A stretch of DNA of 64,000 bases from JBMOJK01 sp049315825 (GCA_049315825.1 JBMOJK010000001.1:1-64000); one strand, 5' to 3'; positions 20,048 to 29,933 are shown, numbered from the stretch's first letter. Translations and numbers: made by a program. Notes: a model not told the origin generated them from the sequence alone.

Positions 20048-21021
20048 TTGGCCTTGGCTCGTTCAATATCTATTTGTTTCCTCCTATTTGTACTCACAGG
20101 TTGTGCAAGTCATAGAGATGAGGCTGTTGGTCAAAAAGAGACAACTTGATCTTCAGAGATAGTTCAGAAAATTGATGGTTCCATTTATTTATATCCAATA
20201 ATTACAACTCAAGACTCCTGAGCTAATGGATGATTACGGTTAGATATAAATTGATTTACAGGATCAATAAAAGAGGGTACTTCTCACCGTTTATGTGATG
20301 CATTAATTAGCAACAAACAGGGGGATTGTATTGAGAAATATGCTAAAGCTTACGATGTTTACAAGAAAAAAGTTGCTTCTCTTTTGAGTAATTCTTCTTT
20401 CGAAATATGAACATGATCATTGTGCGTTGGAGTTTCTCAGTTTATACAAATTCATTGAGAAAACTTAAATAAACTCACCTCTGTCGGAATCGGAGTAGGA
20501 GTATGATCAAATAAAAATCATACTGGGTCACTTGCAAATTATCCGTCTAGCATGGAATGGAGTTGAGGGTGACTAACATTTAAGAGATTTATAAATTGAA
20601 TAAAACGGCCGAAGGATATCCATCCTATGCTATACCTGTAAATCCTGTTTCTTTTTCAGGACAACTCTATTTTGCATCAACAGGGAGTATTTCACATATA
20701 GGAGCAGAACCCAATATCACAACTTCAATTTGTGCACAATGAACAAAGCACTCGGTCGTAATATATTTACACGACCTTGCAAGAATGACGAATTTTTCTC
20801 CAATAACACTTCGATATAAAACAATTGGTGAAAAACTCACCATACACAAACACAACTGAGAAACATTGGTGATCGCACCTGAAAAGGATTCCACTGGAAA
20901 ACTTATGTTGCCAATGAATACAACAGATATCCTTCGAACGGACGATGCAAATTTTGAGTACTCGATCCATCTCTCCAAAGCCTTACTCAAAGATGCCGAC
21001 TATCTCGAAATTCTCCCCTAA
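20048..21021 (+). pseudogene. UGA-rich lipoprotein gene with a frameshift
   Basis: The frame from TTG 20048 (or 20054) begins with a lipoprotein signal ending LLFVLTGCASHRDE, so export and lipidation at the Cys are expected. It carries about eleven UGA glycines in the first 590 bases, then stops at TAA 20639. The second half continues in the -1 frame from about 20606 to TAA 21019 (reading from TAEGYPSYAIPVNPVSFSGQ) with two more UGAs and a beta-rich, well-formed protein. One extra A in the AAAA run at 20602-20605 would restore a single protein of about 324 residues. It is therefore a recent frameshift, a sequencing error, or slippage on the A-run. Family unknown. Confidence 0.72.
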
Positions 21022-21022
21022 C

Positions 21023-21053
21023 AAAAAACCTCGGATAATATCCGAGGTTTTTT
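21023..21053. terminator. Bidirectional rho-independent terminator
   Basis: ACCTCGGATA pairs with TATCCGAGGT, with an A-run before and a T-run after. It lies between the stops of the lipoprotein gene and dnaB. Confidence 0.9.
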
Positions 21054-22394
21054 CTAAAACGCATCTTCGTATTCTCTTTGATTCTCCACATCGTAGAATC
21101 TCTGGAATTTCTTCTCGAATTTGAGGTCAACTTGACCGACAGGTCCATTACGATTCTTGCGGACAAAGATGTTAGTAACACCTTTATTTTCAGTGAATTC
21201 ATCGTAGTAGTCTTCACGGTAGATCATCATAACCACGTCAGCATCTTGCTCGATCGACCCAGATTCACGAAGGTCGGAGAGGATCGGTTCTTTGGTGGTA
21301 CGAGATTCTACTGCACGTGAGAGCTGTGAAAGTGCCATGATCGGAACCTGCAGTTCACGAGCGAGCGACTTGATACCTCGAGAAATATCAGAAATTTCTT
21401 GTACACGGTTCATAGGATTTCCGCCGCTCATGAGCTGGAGGTAGTCGATTACCACGAAGTCGATCCCATTCTCGATCTTGAGACGTCGAGCCTTGGATTT
21501 GATCTCCATGAGATTCCCCATCGGGGAGTCGTCGATATAGATATTGGCACGAGAGAGTCGTTCGAGTGCGTCTCCCATTCGAGCAAATTCTTCATCTTCG
21601 AGCAGACCCTTGTTGAGCTTCCAGCTATCGATACCCATCGTCGCACAGATGAGACGATCGGTGAGCTGCTCTTTACTCATTTCAAGCGAGAAGATCGCAA
21701 CACTCTTCCCGGCCTCAGCGATACTTTGAGCAATATTGAGCGAGAGCGCCGTCTTACCCATCGAAGGACGGGCAGCCAAGATGATCATATCCCCCGGCTT
21801 AAATCCTCCGATTTTCCCATCAAGATTCTTAAACCCAGAATTCACAAGCCCCTGCGTTGCACTGTCGGGATTTGCATGGATTTCAGCAAATGCTTCGTAG
21901 CGAAGATTGATAATATCCTTGATGTGAACCAGCTTATTCTGGATAAAGGTCTGTGTTACTGAAAAGAGTGCCTGCTCTGACTTTTCGAGGAGTTTGTTGA
22001 TCTCAGATTCTTCGTCATATCCGCACAAAAGGATATCATTTCCAGCCTTGATGAGCTTACGGAGAACGGATTTGTGCTTTACAATCTGAGCATACTGATA
22101 GATATTCGAGCTCGTGAAGATCGAATTTGTGAGTGCGATGAGGTACTGATTTCCACCCACTTCTTCGAGCTTCTTGCGATCATCAAGGAGTTCACGAACC
22201 GTGAGGAGATCAATAGGTCGATTCTTCGAAAAAAGATCGAGCATCACCTCATAAACGAGGGCGTTCTTGTTATCGTAATAGTCCGACGGAGTAAGGAGTG
22301 ACGAGACCTGAATAATCCCCTCCTTGTCGAGCAAGATAGAACCCAAAACACCCTGTTCGGCTTCGATCGAATGTGGAGGAACTTTCGTGATCAT
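21054..22394 (-). CDS. dnaB: Replicative DNA helicase DnaB
   Basis: A 446-residue hexameric helicase that unwinds DNA at the replication fork. The N-terminal primase-interacting domain (about residues 1-110, starting PPHSIEAEQGVLGSIL) is followed by the RecA-like domain with Walker A ARPSMGKTALSLN, Walker B VVIDYLQLMSGG, and the later motif SQLSRAVESR. Normal length, no intein, no UGA codon. It follows the TPR gene by three bases. Confidence 0.97.
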   Translation of the reverse strand: MITKVPPHSIEAEQGVLGSILLDKEGIIQVSSLLTPSDYYDNKNALVYEVMLDLFSKNRPIDLLTVRELLDDRKKLEEVGGNQYLIALTNSIFTSSNIYQYAQIVKHKSVLRKLIKAGNDILLCGYDEESEINKLLEKSEQALFSVTQTFIQNKLVHIKDIINLRYEAFAEIHANPDSATQGLVNSGFKNLDGKIGGFKPGDMIILAARPSMGKTALSLNIAQSIAEAGKSVAIFSLEMSKEQLTDRLICATMGIDSWKLNKGLLEDEEFARMGDALERLSRANIYIDDSPMGNLMEIKSKARRLKIENGIDFVVIDYLQLMSGGNPMNRVQEISDISRGIKSLARELQVPIMALSQLSRAVESRTTKEPILSDLRESGSIEQDADVVMMIYREDYYDEFTENKGVTNIFVRKNRNGPVGQVDLKFEKKFQRFYDVENQREYEDAF

Positions 22395-22397
22395 GGA

Positions 22398-23324
22398 CTA
22401 GTTGGAAGAATCTGATACTTCTGGACTTTCGAATTTCTTGGCGAGTTCAAGTTCAAGTTCAAGCTTATCTTTCATCTCGCGGATTCGAGGATTATAGGGG
22501 TCGAGATTTTTGAGTTTCTCAATAGTTTCGAGAGCTTCTTCTTTGCGCTCAAGAGCAATGAGGCTTACAGCAAGCACTGACAGGATGTCAGCATTGCGAG
22601 GGTGCGCCTTGAGGAACTGCTTTGCGTACTCAGCACTCTCTTCGAATCTCCCAAGCTCATGAGCAAGATTTGCAAGCATTTCAATAGCTTCAATATGAGC
22701 CTCTGAGAGATTTGCAAGGCGCTTATAAATCTCGAATGCAATCTCGAATTTCCCTTGGATCGAAAGCGCAAAACCAAGCTTCATGTATATCTCAGGATCT
22801 GTATCGTGAACGAGGATGAGATCCTTGTAGATGAACTCTGCCTTTTTATAGTCTTTATCACGTTCATAGAGTGAGGCGAGCAGACAGTTGAGATCTTTGT
22901 TCCACTTGTCGACCGCAAGTCCTTCGATGATCTTTGCACGTGCGTCAGTAAATTCACCACGAGCAATTTTCGTACGAATAAGCTTTACAGCTTCGATAAT
23001 TTCAAGTCGCTTCTCAAGAGATATCTCAGGAGTCGATTCGACAACTTCTTCCTCTGAAGGAGCTTCTTCCTGAGCGGACTCAGAACTATCCTCCAAAGAA
23101 ATAACTTCTTGAGTTTCAGAAACCTCTTCAGTGCGAAGCTCAGAAGACTTGATCGGCTCTGCAGCAACAATGTCAGCAACTCGCCCTTTAGGAAAAAGAA
23201 CCTCTGAGAGTTTCTTGATACGATTTACTAACTCAATTACGAAAAAAATCGCGAGAAATGCAATATTCGCGAGAAAAAAAGCGATCTCAAGTTTGAGATA
23301 CGAAAGCGATAGTAGGAATTCCAT
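22398..23324 (-). CDS. Membrane-anchored TPR protein
   Basis: A 308-residue protein. An N-terminal membrane helix (about residues 8-30) is followed by a Glu/Ser-rich acidic linker (about 55-100) and then at least four TPR-like helix pairs (from about 120 to 280) with recognisable A/G-Y-F spacing, for example YMKLGFALSIQGKFEIAFEI. TPRs usually mediate protein contacts, so it is probably a scaffold at the inner membrane. ATG 23324 is preferred to the in-frame TTG at 23339. No UGA codon. Placed directly upstream of dnaB. Confidence 0.82.
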   Translation of the reverse strand: MEFLLSLSYLKLEIAFFLANIAFLAIFFVIELVNRIKKLSEVLFPKGRVADIVAAEPIKSSELRTEEVSETQEVISLEDSSESAQEEAPSEEEVVESTPEISLEKRLEIIEAVKLIRTKIARGEFTDARAKIIEGLAVDKWNKDLNCLLASLYERDKDYKKAEFIYKDLILVHDTDPEIYMKLGFALSIQGKFEIAFEIYKRLANLSEAHIEAIEMLANLAHELGRFEESAEYAKQFLKAHPRNADILSVLAVSLIALERKEEALETIEKLKNLDPYNPRIREMKDKLELELELAKKFESPEVSDSSN

Positions 23325-23392
23325 AGAAAGTGGACGCAATATATAGAAAAGTCTCGAGTTTTCAATACTCAGTTAATTCGCCTCTTAAATAT

Positions 23393-23421
23393 TTGACGAT
23401 ATTTTTCAAGTATGCTGTAAT
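23393..23421 (+). promoter_or_regulatory. Promoter of a probably leaderless gene
   Basis: TTGACG (23393-23398), a 17-base spacer and TGTAAT (23416-23421). The start codon of the next gene begins only six bases beyond the -10, so transcription should start at or beside the ATG. Confidence 0.55.
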
Positions 23422-23427
23422 GAAGAC

Positions 23428-23658
23428 ATGTGGAATTCAACAGGCGTGGTCGGCTATATTGCGATCCTTATGACAGTCGGTGCATCTCTCGTTTCAAGCA
23501 ACGGGACGAGTGCATATTACGCATCTCGCGCGGATGCTTTTTCAGCCAGAACACGGATAGAAAATGTGACTGGACAGAAAAAATTCGGAGACTCACAGTA
23601 TGTCCGAATTTATGTCGATGGCATGGCATACGAAGGAACTGTTCATATTGCCCGATAA
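23428..23658 (+). CDS. Small exported hypothetical protein
   Basis: A 76-residue protein with a hydrophobic N-terminus (VVGYIAILMTVGASLVSS) that could be a signal peptide or anchor, then a short beta-rich domain ending VRIYVDGMAYEGTVHIAR. No UGA codon, no ribosome-binding site, and the promoter -10 ends six bases upstream, so the mRNA is probably leaderless. A terminator follows. Family unknown. Confidence 0.6.
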   Translation: MWNSTGVVGYIAILMTVGASLVSSNGTSAYYASRADAFSARTRIENVTGQKKFGDSQYVRIYVDGMAYEGTVHIAR

Positions 23659-23671
23659 TCAATAATGACAT

Positions 23672-23731
23672 CAAAAAATCCTCTCAATCATCCTGCACTC
23701 TTATGAGACAGAACGATCGAGAGGATTTTTC
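23672..23731. terminator. Long-loop bidirectional terminator
   Basis: AAAAATCCTCTC pairs with GAGAGGATTTTT across a loop of about 35 bases. It sits between the small plus-strand gene and the minus-strand murE stop. Confidence 0.65.
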
Positions 23732-25045
23732 TTAGACAGCGAGCGTATTTGATTCAATCTCGCTTGCAAGTTTGCGAGTCACCTCAACATCGGACCAATC
23801 TTCAGGACCAGCATTTCGAACGATCGAAGTTTCAGCTCATTTCCCCGCAAGCAGAACAACATCATCCTTCTGTGCGAGAATAAGCGCAGTACGGATAGCA
23901 TCTTCACGATTGAAGATGATCCAGAAATCCTCCCCCTCCTTTCGTTTGATTCCTTTACTGACTTCATTCATGATTCGGAACTGATCTTCAGTGTAGTTGT
24001 CGTCTTCTGTGAGAATAATCACATCCGAGAGCTTGTGCACCATCGCCCCCATTTTCGGACGCTTATCCCGATCTCGATCACCGGTTGCCCCGAAAACAGT
24101 GATAATGCGTTTTACATTTTTAAAGGAGCGAATTGTCTCGAGCACATTACGAAGTGATTCCTCAGTGTGTGCATAGTCCACAAATACCGTGAATGGGAAA
24201 TTGGTAGATACTTCCTGAAGTCGCCCAGGGAGTGTGCCGAGATTTTCCATCGTTTCTTTGATGGTCTGCGAATCTACACGCTGAGAGATGAGCACCCCTA
24301 CTGCTGCGAGTATATTCCAAACATTGAACTCACCACAAAGCTTAGTATTGATCGAAAATGTTCCCGAAGGCATACGGACTGTAAAGCTCGTTCCTTCTTT
24401 GGTTGTTACGATATCTTGAGCTCGGATCTGAGCGTTGGGAAGTGTTCCAAAACTATAGAGTGTATCAACGGTCGCCTCCAGGAATCTTGGTGCGTATTCG
24501 GAGTCGATATTGATCACAGAAACCTTTTTCACCCCCTTCTTGCGTCGTCCATTCACAAGCCCAGTGAAGAGCCTAAGCTTGGTGTCTGCATAATTTTCCA
24601 TCGTATGATGGAGATCAAGATGGTCTTGCGAGAGGTTCGTAAAGACTGCTACGTCAAAATCGATTCCATATACGCGATTGTAAAATAGAGCATGACTCGA
24701 GACTTCGATGATTGCATATTCGCATCCTCGACGCTTGGCTTCTACGAGAAGTTTATTGAGGATAAATGGATCTACACTGGTCATTTTCATATCGTTTTCG
24801 AACCATTCTCCTGCAATACAGTATCGCACAGTTGAAAACATGAAGACTTTCTTCCCTGCTCGTTCGAGGCCCTGAGCGATGATATTGGTAGTCGTGGACT
24901 TCCCTTTGCTCCCCGTTACCCCGATCACGATCATATCTCGGGCTGGATCGCCGTAGATGTGATGTGCCAAAAAACCACGCAAAAAGTGGTAAAAAACTCG
25001 AATAGGACTGTCGAGAGCGATGAGACTTCTGAGTGTATTGATCAT
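23732..25045 (-). CDS. murE: UDP-N-acetylmuramyl-tripeptide synthetase MurE (short N-terminus)
   Basis: A 437-residue Mur ligase that adds the third stem-peptide residue in peptidoglycan synthesis. The ATP-binding motif GVTGSKGKSTTTN appears near residue 45, about 60 residues earlier than usual, so most of the N-terminal UDP-binding domain is missing. MurE signatures IIEVSSHAL, VFTNLSQDHLDLHHTMENY and VFGATGDRDRDKRPKMG are intact. UGA at the complement of 23837-23839 gives LLAGK-G-AE, the MurE GKGxE position. The third residue cannot be read safely from the motif. ATG 25045 is preferred; an earlier in-frame start overlaps def. Confidence 0.9.
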
Positions 25046-25091
25046 AAACGTGATTGATTTTAGTAAAAAGTGATTAAAATCCAACTCAAGC

Positions 25092-25589
25092 ATGAAACTC
25101 AATATTCAAACCGGTCGCGAAAACGAGATTCTTCGAACAATTTCGACAGAGCTTTCGCATGAAGACTGGAAAAAACTCGCTCCAGTTGGACGAGAAATGG
25201 TTGCCTGGCTCAAGGCAAAAGAAAACGGTGCAGGACTCGCAGCTCCACAAGTCGGTTACAACAAACGACTCATTGCAGTGAATCTCTACGATGAAGACGA
25301 AGATGGTCTCATCTACATCCGCACCGTACTTATGGTTAATCCTAAGATTGTTTCTCATTCAGATGAGATTTACAACGATGAGGAGGGATGTTTTAGCGTT
25401 CCTGGTGAGTACGGATTTGTAAAACGATGGAATTCTATCGTAGTAGAATATTTCGACGAAAAATTCACAAAACGGTCTATGCGACTCTCAAGTTTTAGTG
25501 GTCGTGTTGTACAGCATGAGATCGATCATCTCGATGGAGTGCTTTTTACCGACAAACTCGAAAAACTCAGCGTCTTGCATCAAATGTAG
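25092..25589 (+). CDS. def: Peptide deformylase
   Basis: A 165-residue metalloenzyme that removes the N-formyl group from nascent proteins. All three family motifs are present: GAGLAAPQVG (residues 46-55), EGCFSVPG with the metal-ligand Cys, and QHEIDHLDG with the HExxH pair. In the second motif Phe replaces the common Leu. Divergent from murE with a 46-base gap containing TAAAAT about 12 bases upstream. No UGA codon. Confidence 0.95.
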   Translation: MKLNIQTGRENEILRTISTELSHEDWKKLAPVGREMVAWLKAKENGAGLAAPQVGYNKRLIAVNLYDEDEDGLIYIRTVLMVNPKIVSHSDEIYNDEEGCFSVPGEYGFVKRWNSIVVEYFDEKFTKRSMRLSSFSGRVVQHEIDHLDGVLFTDKLEKLSVLHQM

Positions 25590-25765
25590 CGACATTCGCA
25601 CAAAAATCACTCTGCATAATGATAAAAAATTGTACAGGGGAATTATTTCAATAGAATGCGCCGAACTACACAAACAAACAATACCCGGTATCCGAGTCAA
25701 TCACCGACGATACATGGGCACGATTCGTTACATTCCGCATTGGGATCACAATCAGGACTATGAAT

Positions 25766-27406
25766 ATGCATGTAGGGTTACAACTTGTTACAGCAAGCGC
25801 AGGACAAATGCCTCCGCCTCTTTTTGTTGCCTGAAATCTTTCTGAGTCGCAGATTTCAAATATTGCCCCAATCGGAGCCCCCTTAGATAAGAACGAGGAA
25901 ACAAATGTACCAGAACTCATCGAAAAAACGCGCTCTAAAACAGATAATAATTTACAGATTACAGAACACAACAAGACAGAGTTCTATAAAAATGCGTATC
26001 GCAATTCTCGTATTCGGAGCGCAACACTACGATACATTCGAAAAATGCTTGCACTGGTTAAAAACGATATCGATAGTACGAGCGTAGCAGACCTCAAAGC
26101 ACTGTTCGTAAAACTCCTCGAAACTACACCCAATAGCCTAAAATGTGAGATACACTATCACATTTTTCAAGCTGAGAATGTGAGCACAGGAAGCATTGGT
26201 GAAAATCTTGCAAATCTTTTTACCTATATGCTTCAGCATACATTGTCTGAAGATAAAACCAATACTCTTGCTCAACATGTAAGTATATTCAACGACTTAG
26301 GTATTATCAATCCTGATGGCCCAGAAAGTGCATCATCTCAGTCTGCTGCTTATCTTAAAGTGGTAGAAAATCGCCAATGGGAAGACTCTACATTTATGCC
26401 AATAGCACTCCGTGGCACAATTATTGGTTACGTAGAATTCCCTCAATCAGACGCGTTCAAACTTTTTCCTGAAGAACTTCCAAACGCAGTTTCCGAGATA
26501 CTAAAATCAACGGAATTATACCTCTCGCATGTAAGCACTTTTCTTGCAAATCTACAGCTTCAAGAAGCAAATGAGAAGCAACGCATGCTCCACCTTGAGC
26601 AAACCGAGGCGAGCTACAGAGATCAGCTCACTGGGCTATACAACCGCCGTGGATTTTACGAGAAAATGATTGAGTTTTTCTTGGTGCAGCCAGAAGCGAC
26701 AGGAGGATTAATCGCATTCGATCTTGACCGATTCAAAAAAGTAAACGACGAACTTGGACACAATGGCGGTGATGCAGTACTGAGATATGCGGCTCGTAAA
26801 TTCGAAGAGGTCTTAAACAAAATTCCTGGAACACTACTTACTCGCTACGGTGGAGAAGAATTTATTGCGATGATTCCAGGTGCGACTTCAGAAAAGACAT
26901 TCGAAGTTGCTGAGCTTATGCGTCAAAACTTATCCAGTGATCCATTTGTATATCAAGTAGATAACAAAGAGCCTCAAACGCTCATCATTACAACAAGTAT
27001 AGGTGTTACGCAGTTTTCATCAGATATTGGAAGGCTTACCGCTGAATTATTTAGCGACCAAGAAAGCCTGAGCATAACAGAACGAGATGAACGACGAAAT
27101 AGGGTTGGTGATAAACTCGGTGAAGATATTAGTCATGCAGATAAGGCTCTCTATCATGCAAAGAAAAGTGGTCGTGACCTCACTGTAGAATACACACCAA
27201 AACTCGACCATAATAATTTTCAGAATTATTTAGCACAGAAATACAGTCTAGTTAAAAAGGCAGTCAATAAATTCGTTGCTACGAATATCTTTAAGGATAT
27301 CGGTCAACGAGACGCTATTCCACCAGAAGGTATTAGAAGAATTTTCACAGGCAAAGGCTCGAAACATGTACTTCCACTTCGAGGCAAAGATCGAAAGAGT
27401 AAATAA
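25766..27406 (+). CDS. GGDEF diguanylate cyclase with GAF-like sensor region
   Basis: A 546-residue protein. An N-terminal region of unknown fold contains one UGA glycine (25832-25834), without which the start would be placed about 90 residues too late. A GAF-like segment (about residues 195-275) and a short coiled coil precede the GGDEF domain (about 300-480). That domain has DQLTGLYNRRGF, FDLDRFKKVNDELGHNGGD and the active-site RYGGEEF, so c-di-GMP synthesis is expected. No RxxD inhibitory site is present upstream of the active site. An unusual basic tail follows. ATG 25766 has AGGA eight bases upstream; ATG 25760 is possible. No membrane helix. Confidence 0.9.
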
Positions 27407-27407
27407 T

Positions 27408-27434
27408 AAAAAGAGCGGATATCCGCTCTTTTTA
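27408..27434. terminator. Bidirectional rho-independent terminator
   Basis: AAGAGCGGAT/ATCCGCTCTT is flanked by A- and T-runs, between the stop of the GGDEF gene and the stop of the minus-strand 55-codon gene. Confidence 0.88.
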
Positions 27435-27602
27435 TTATTGTCTTGGGTTTGTGTTTGCGTTCACGAGTCATTTTACTGCATCTCTGAGAGAGAAGACACC
27501 ACCCGGGAAGAATCCTTCTGTTTTAATACCTTCAAATTCACGTGGAATATTAAATACACCTTTAGGGAGAGTCTGACTTCATTGGTATTGGAGTTGGTTC
27601 AT
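27435..27602 (-). CDS. Small hypothetical protein (two UGA glycines)
   Basis: A 55-residue frame visible only with UGA as glycine. It begins MNQLQYQGSQTLPKGVFNIP and ends SLRDAVKGLVNANTNPRQ. The composition is protein-like, and the frame ends exactly at the shared terminator, as expected of a real convergent gene. No ribosome-binding site is visible and no homologue is recognised. It could be the end of a longer decayed gene. Confidence 0.5.
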
Positions 27603-27726
27603 ATGCAGAATTGATTAAGAACATTTATATTTCAACATATATTTAATCTACGTCAAATAATTCAAATTAAATAAATAGTAAGTTCCTTTTAATCTATATT
27701 ATGAACTTTCATAACCCGATTTAAAT

Positions 27727-28371
27727 ATGCGATCCTGGTTGATCGGAGGATTGATGGTTGCAATATTTTTCAGCATTCTCACACCTATCGAGCTGAGTGT
27801 ACCAACGAATAAATTCCTCAAATCCCATACCTCACTTCCATCACCCCCTGCCCTTCTCCCGATGTCTGGAAGTACTGCACTCCTCGTACAAGCGTCACGA
27901 TGACAAATAGGTGTAACCACTGCTTATGATGGTTCATACACGAAAATTGGCTATCCAAATGGTGATGTGCCCATCGAGACGGGAGTGTGTGCGGACGTGA
28001 TCATCAGAGCATTTCGTACTGCATTCAAAAAAGACCTCCAAAAGGAGGTGCATGAAGATATGGATAAACACTTTAGTCTCTATCCTCAAGCCTGGTGACT
28101 CACCAAGACAGATTCCAATATTGATCATCGTCGCGTTCGAAACCTTATGGTGTATTTTAATCAACAGAAGTGGAGTATAAGTAACGAGCACTTTGAGCCA
28201 GGAGATATCATAGCATGGCAACTCTCCGATGGTCAGCATCATATCGGAATACTTTCCAACACCCCGCGTACAGATGGAAACCTGCTCGTTATTCATAATA
28301 TTGGGCGCGGCACAGAAGAATCTGATACTCTCAATAGTTTTACGAGGATTGGGCATTGGAGAGTGAAATAA
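27727..28371 (+). CDS. DUF1287 family exported protein
   Basis: A 214-residue protein with an N-terminal membrane or signal segment (residues 4-24) and a DUF1287 domain. Hallmarks are present: GDVPIETGVCADVIIRAFR, VHEDMDKHF, SNIDHRRVRNLMVYF and QHHIGILS. The conserved Cys and His suggest an NlpC/P60-like papain fold, but activity is not established here. UGA glycines at 27901 and 28096 lie on conserved positions (the second in YPQAW-G-L just before the NIDHRR motif); the standard code leaves only the last 74 residues. Followed by a terminator. Confidence 0.88.
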
Positions 28372-28410
28372 CTCTCATTGTGGAATCTTATTCATCAACT
28401 CTGAAACAAT

Positions 28411-28442
28411 AAAAAATCCTTCGCTTTCGCGAAGGATTTTTT
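28411..28442. terminator. Bidirectional rho-independent terminator
   Basis: AAATCCTTCGC pairs with GCGAAGGATTT around TTTC, with A- and T-runs on either side. It separates the DUF1287 gene from the minus-strand tRNAs. Confidence 0.88.
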
Positions 28443-28453
28443 GAGGATTAATT

Positions 28454-28538
28454 TGGTGCCCAAGGGGGGACTTGAACCCCCACACCTTTCGGCATACGCA
28501 CCTCAAGCGTACGTGTCTACCAATTCCACCACCTGGGC
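28454..28538 (-). tRNA. tRNA-Leu (GAG)
   Basis: A class II tRNA read on the minus strand: acceptor GCCCAGG/CTTGGGC, long variable arm, anticodon loop TTGAGGT giving anticodon GAG, T-arm GTTCAAGTC and an encoded CCA. Confidence 0.93.
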
Positions 28539-28560
28539 AGGTATCTTATTTGCTTCAACA

Positions 28561-28637
28561 TGGTGCACCCAGTAGGAGTCGAACCTACAACCAACGGCTT
28601 CGAAGACCGCTACTCTATCCAGTTGAGCTATAGGTGC
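28561..28637 (-). tRNA. tRNA-Arg (TCG)
   Basis: Minus-strand cloverleaf with acceptor GCACCTA/TGGGTGC, anticodon loop CTTCGAA giving anticodon TCG, T-arm GTTCGACTC and an encoded CCA. It lies 22 bases from tRNA-Leu and is probably co-transcribed with it. Confidence 0.92.
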
Positions 28638-28705
28638 AGATAGTTCTCTTGTTGAGAGCGTGGCGAGTATAGTGAAAGCGTAATTTTTGTAAAATGATTT
28701 TTGCG

Positions 28706-28745
28706 AAAAAAGAAGCCCCTGCATAGTGCAGGGGCTTCTTTTTTC
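28706..28745. terminator. Bidirectional rho-independent terminator
   Basis: A strong hairpin, GAAGCCCCTGCA paired with TGCAGGGGCTTC around TAG, between A- and T-runs. The roughly 160 bases from here to secF hold no convincing gene. Confidence 0.88.
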
Positions 28746-28908
28746 TATTTAAAGCTGCTTGATTCGTATGAAGCTCAAGGGTTTGAGACTTCCTCAAAAA
28801 CGATGAGATTTGTGCGAAACACGAGCACTACAGTAAGGCGTAGTGGGAGCTACTCCACACAAGGAAGTGCAGTGATGAGTACAAAGATCGTGTTTTGAAG
28901 AAGCTCTC

Positions 28909-29871
28909 CTATCGCTTCTTTGTAATGTCGTAGAGAAGCGGTGCTGCAATACAAACAGATGAGTAAGCTCCAACAAACGTACCGAAAATGAGTGCGAGAG
29001 TGAATCCCTTGATTGCCTGTGGTCCAAAGAAGAAAAGAGCGAAGAGAACGATTACAACCGTGAGTGATGTGAAGATCGAACGAGTAAGTGTGTCGTTGAT
29101 TGAGTTATCAATGAGATCACTGAATGCCTGCTTCTTAGCAGCTGGAAGGCGGAGATTTGAACGAATTCGGTCCATTACGACGATTGTGTCGTTGATTGAG
29201 TAACCAAGAACCGTGAGGAGTGCTGTGATGAAGAATGTATCAACCTTAAACTCCGGAAGGAAGTGTGAAGTGATGATGTAGAATCCAAATGCAATAATCA
29301 CGTCGTGGAAGAGTGATACTGCAGTAACTGCTCCGAATGAGAAGCTTGTAAAACCTTCGATCGATCCTCGGAATGCCCAAGCGATATAGAGAGAGATGAA
29401 GAGGATAACCATTGCGAGTGTAAGGTATGCCGTCTTCTTGATGTAGTCTCCAAATGATTCACCTACATTGATATAGCGTGAGAGTGTTGCCTTGCTCGAT
29501 GTTCCAAGCTGAGTTGCAATCTCATCACGGAATTTCGTCTTTGCAGCGTCGAATGCCTGATCATTCATCCCTTCGAGACGAGAGAATCCGGCTTCTACAA
29601 CGAATTTATTCTCACCGGTAATTCGGTATACAAGAACATTATTTACTACATGCTTACCAGATATAGTAACTACATCCTTTGCAGTTTCTACCGTCTTGGT
29701 AACTGCTGGAAGATCGAGCGTACCTGGGTAGTCGAATTCAGCCTGGATACCTCCTGTCATGTCGATACCGAGATTCATCGGGAAGACAAACGGAGCAGCA
29801 AGAGATACGATAGTGAGTACTCCCGCAATTGCGTAGTACGTAAATCGGTTTTTGATGAAATTGAAGCGCAT
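28909..29871 (-). CDS. secF: Protein translocase subunit SecF
   Basis: A 320-residue membrane protein of the SecDF complex, which uses proton flow to assist Sec-dependent export. It has six predicted membrane helices and a periplasmic P4-type domain. Family motifs are present: NLGIDMTGGIQAEFDY near residue 35 and YSINDTIVVMDRIRSNLR in the membrane core. No UGA codon. secD is not adjacent; the next upstream gene is on the opposite strand, so secD must be elsewhere or absent. Confidence 0.95.
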   Translation of the reverse strand: MRFNFIKNRFTYYAIAGVLTIVSLAAPFVFPMNLGIDMTGGIQAEFDYPGTLDLPAVTKTVETAKDVVTISGKHVVNNVLVYRITGENKFVVEAGFSRLEGMNDQAFDAAKTKFRDEIATQLGTSSKATLSRYINVGESFGDYIKKTAYLTLAMVILFISLYIAWAFRGSIEGFTSFSFGAVTAVSLFHDVIIAFGFYIITSHFLPEFKVDTFFITALLTVLGYSINDTIVVMDRIRSNLRLPAAKKQAFSDLIDNSINDTLTRSIFTSLTVVIVLFALFFFGPQAIKGFTLALIFGTFVGAYSSVCIAAPLLYDITKKR

Positions 29872-29933
29872 AGTAGAAAAGTTGGCTCTTTTATAAGTCG
29901 GAAGCCTCGAAAGTCAACAGAAAAAGGCTCGAT

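Noticed and set aside
19887..20162. Plus-strand frame of about 90 codons before the lipoprotein gene
   Set aside because: It starts inside the previous gene's end, runs through a terminator and overlaps the much better supported lipoprotein signal peptide in another frame.
28746..28908. Short Ser/Thr-rich frames between the tRNA terminator and secF
   Set aside because: Several overlapping short frames on both strands, none with a start signal, domain or clear protein composition. Treated as intergenic.
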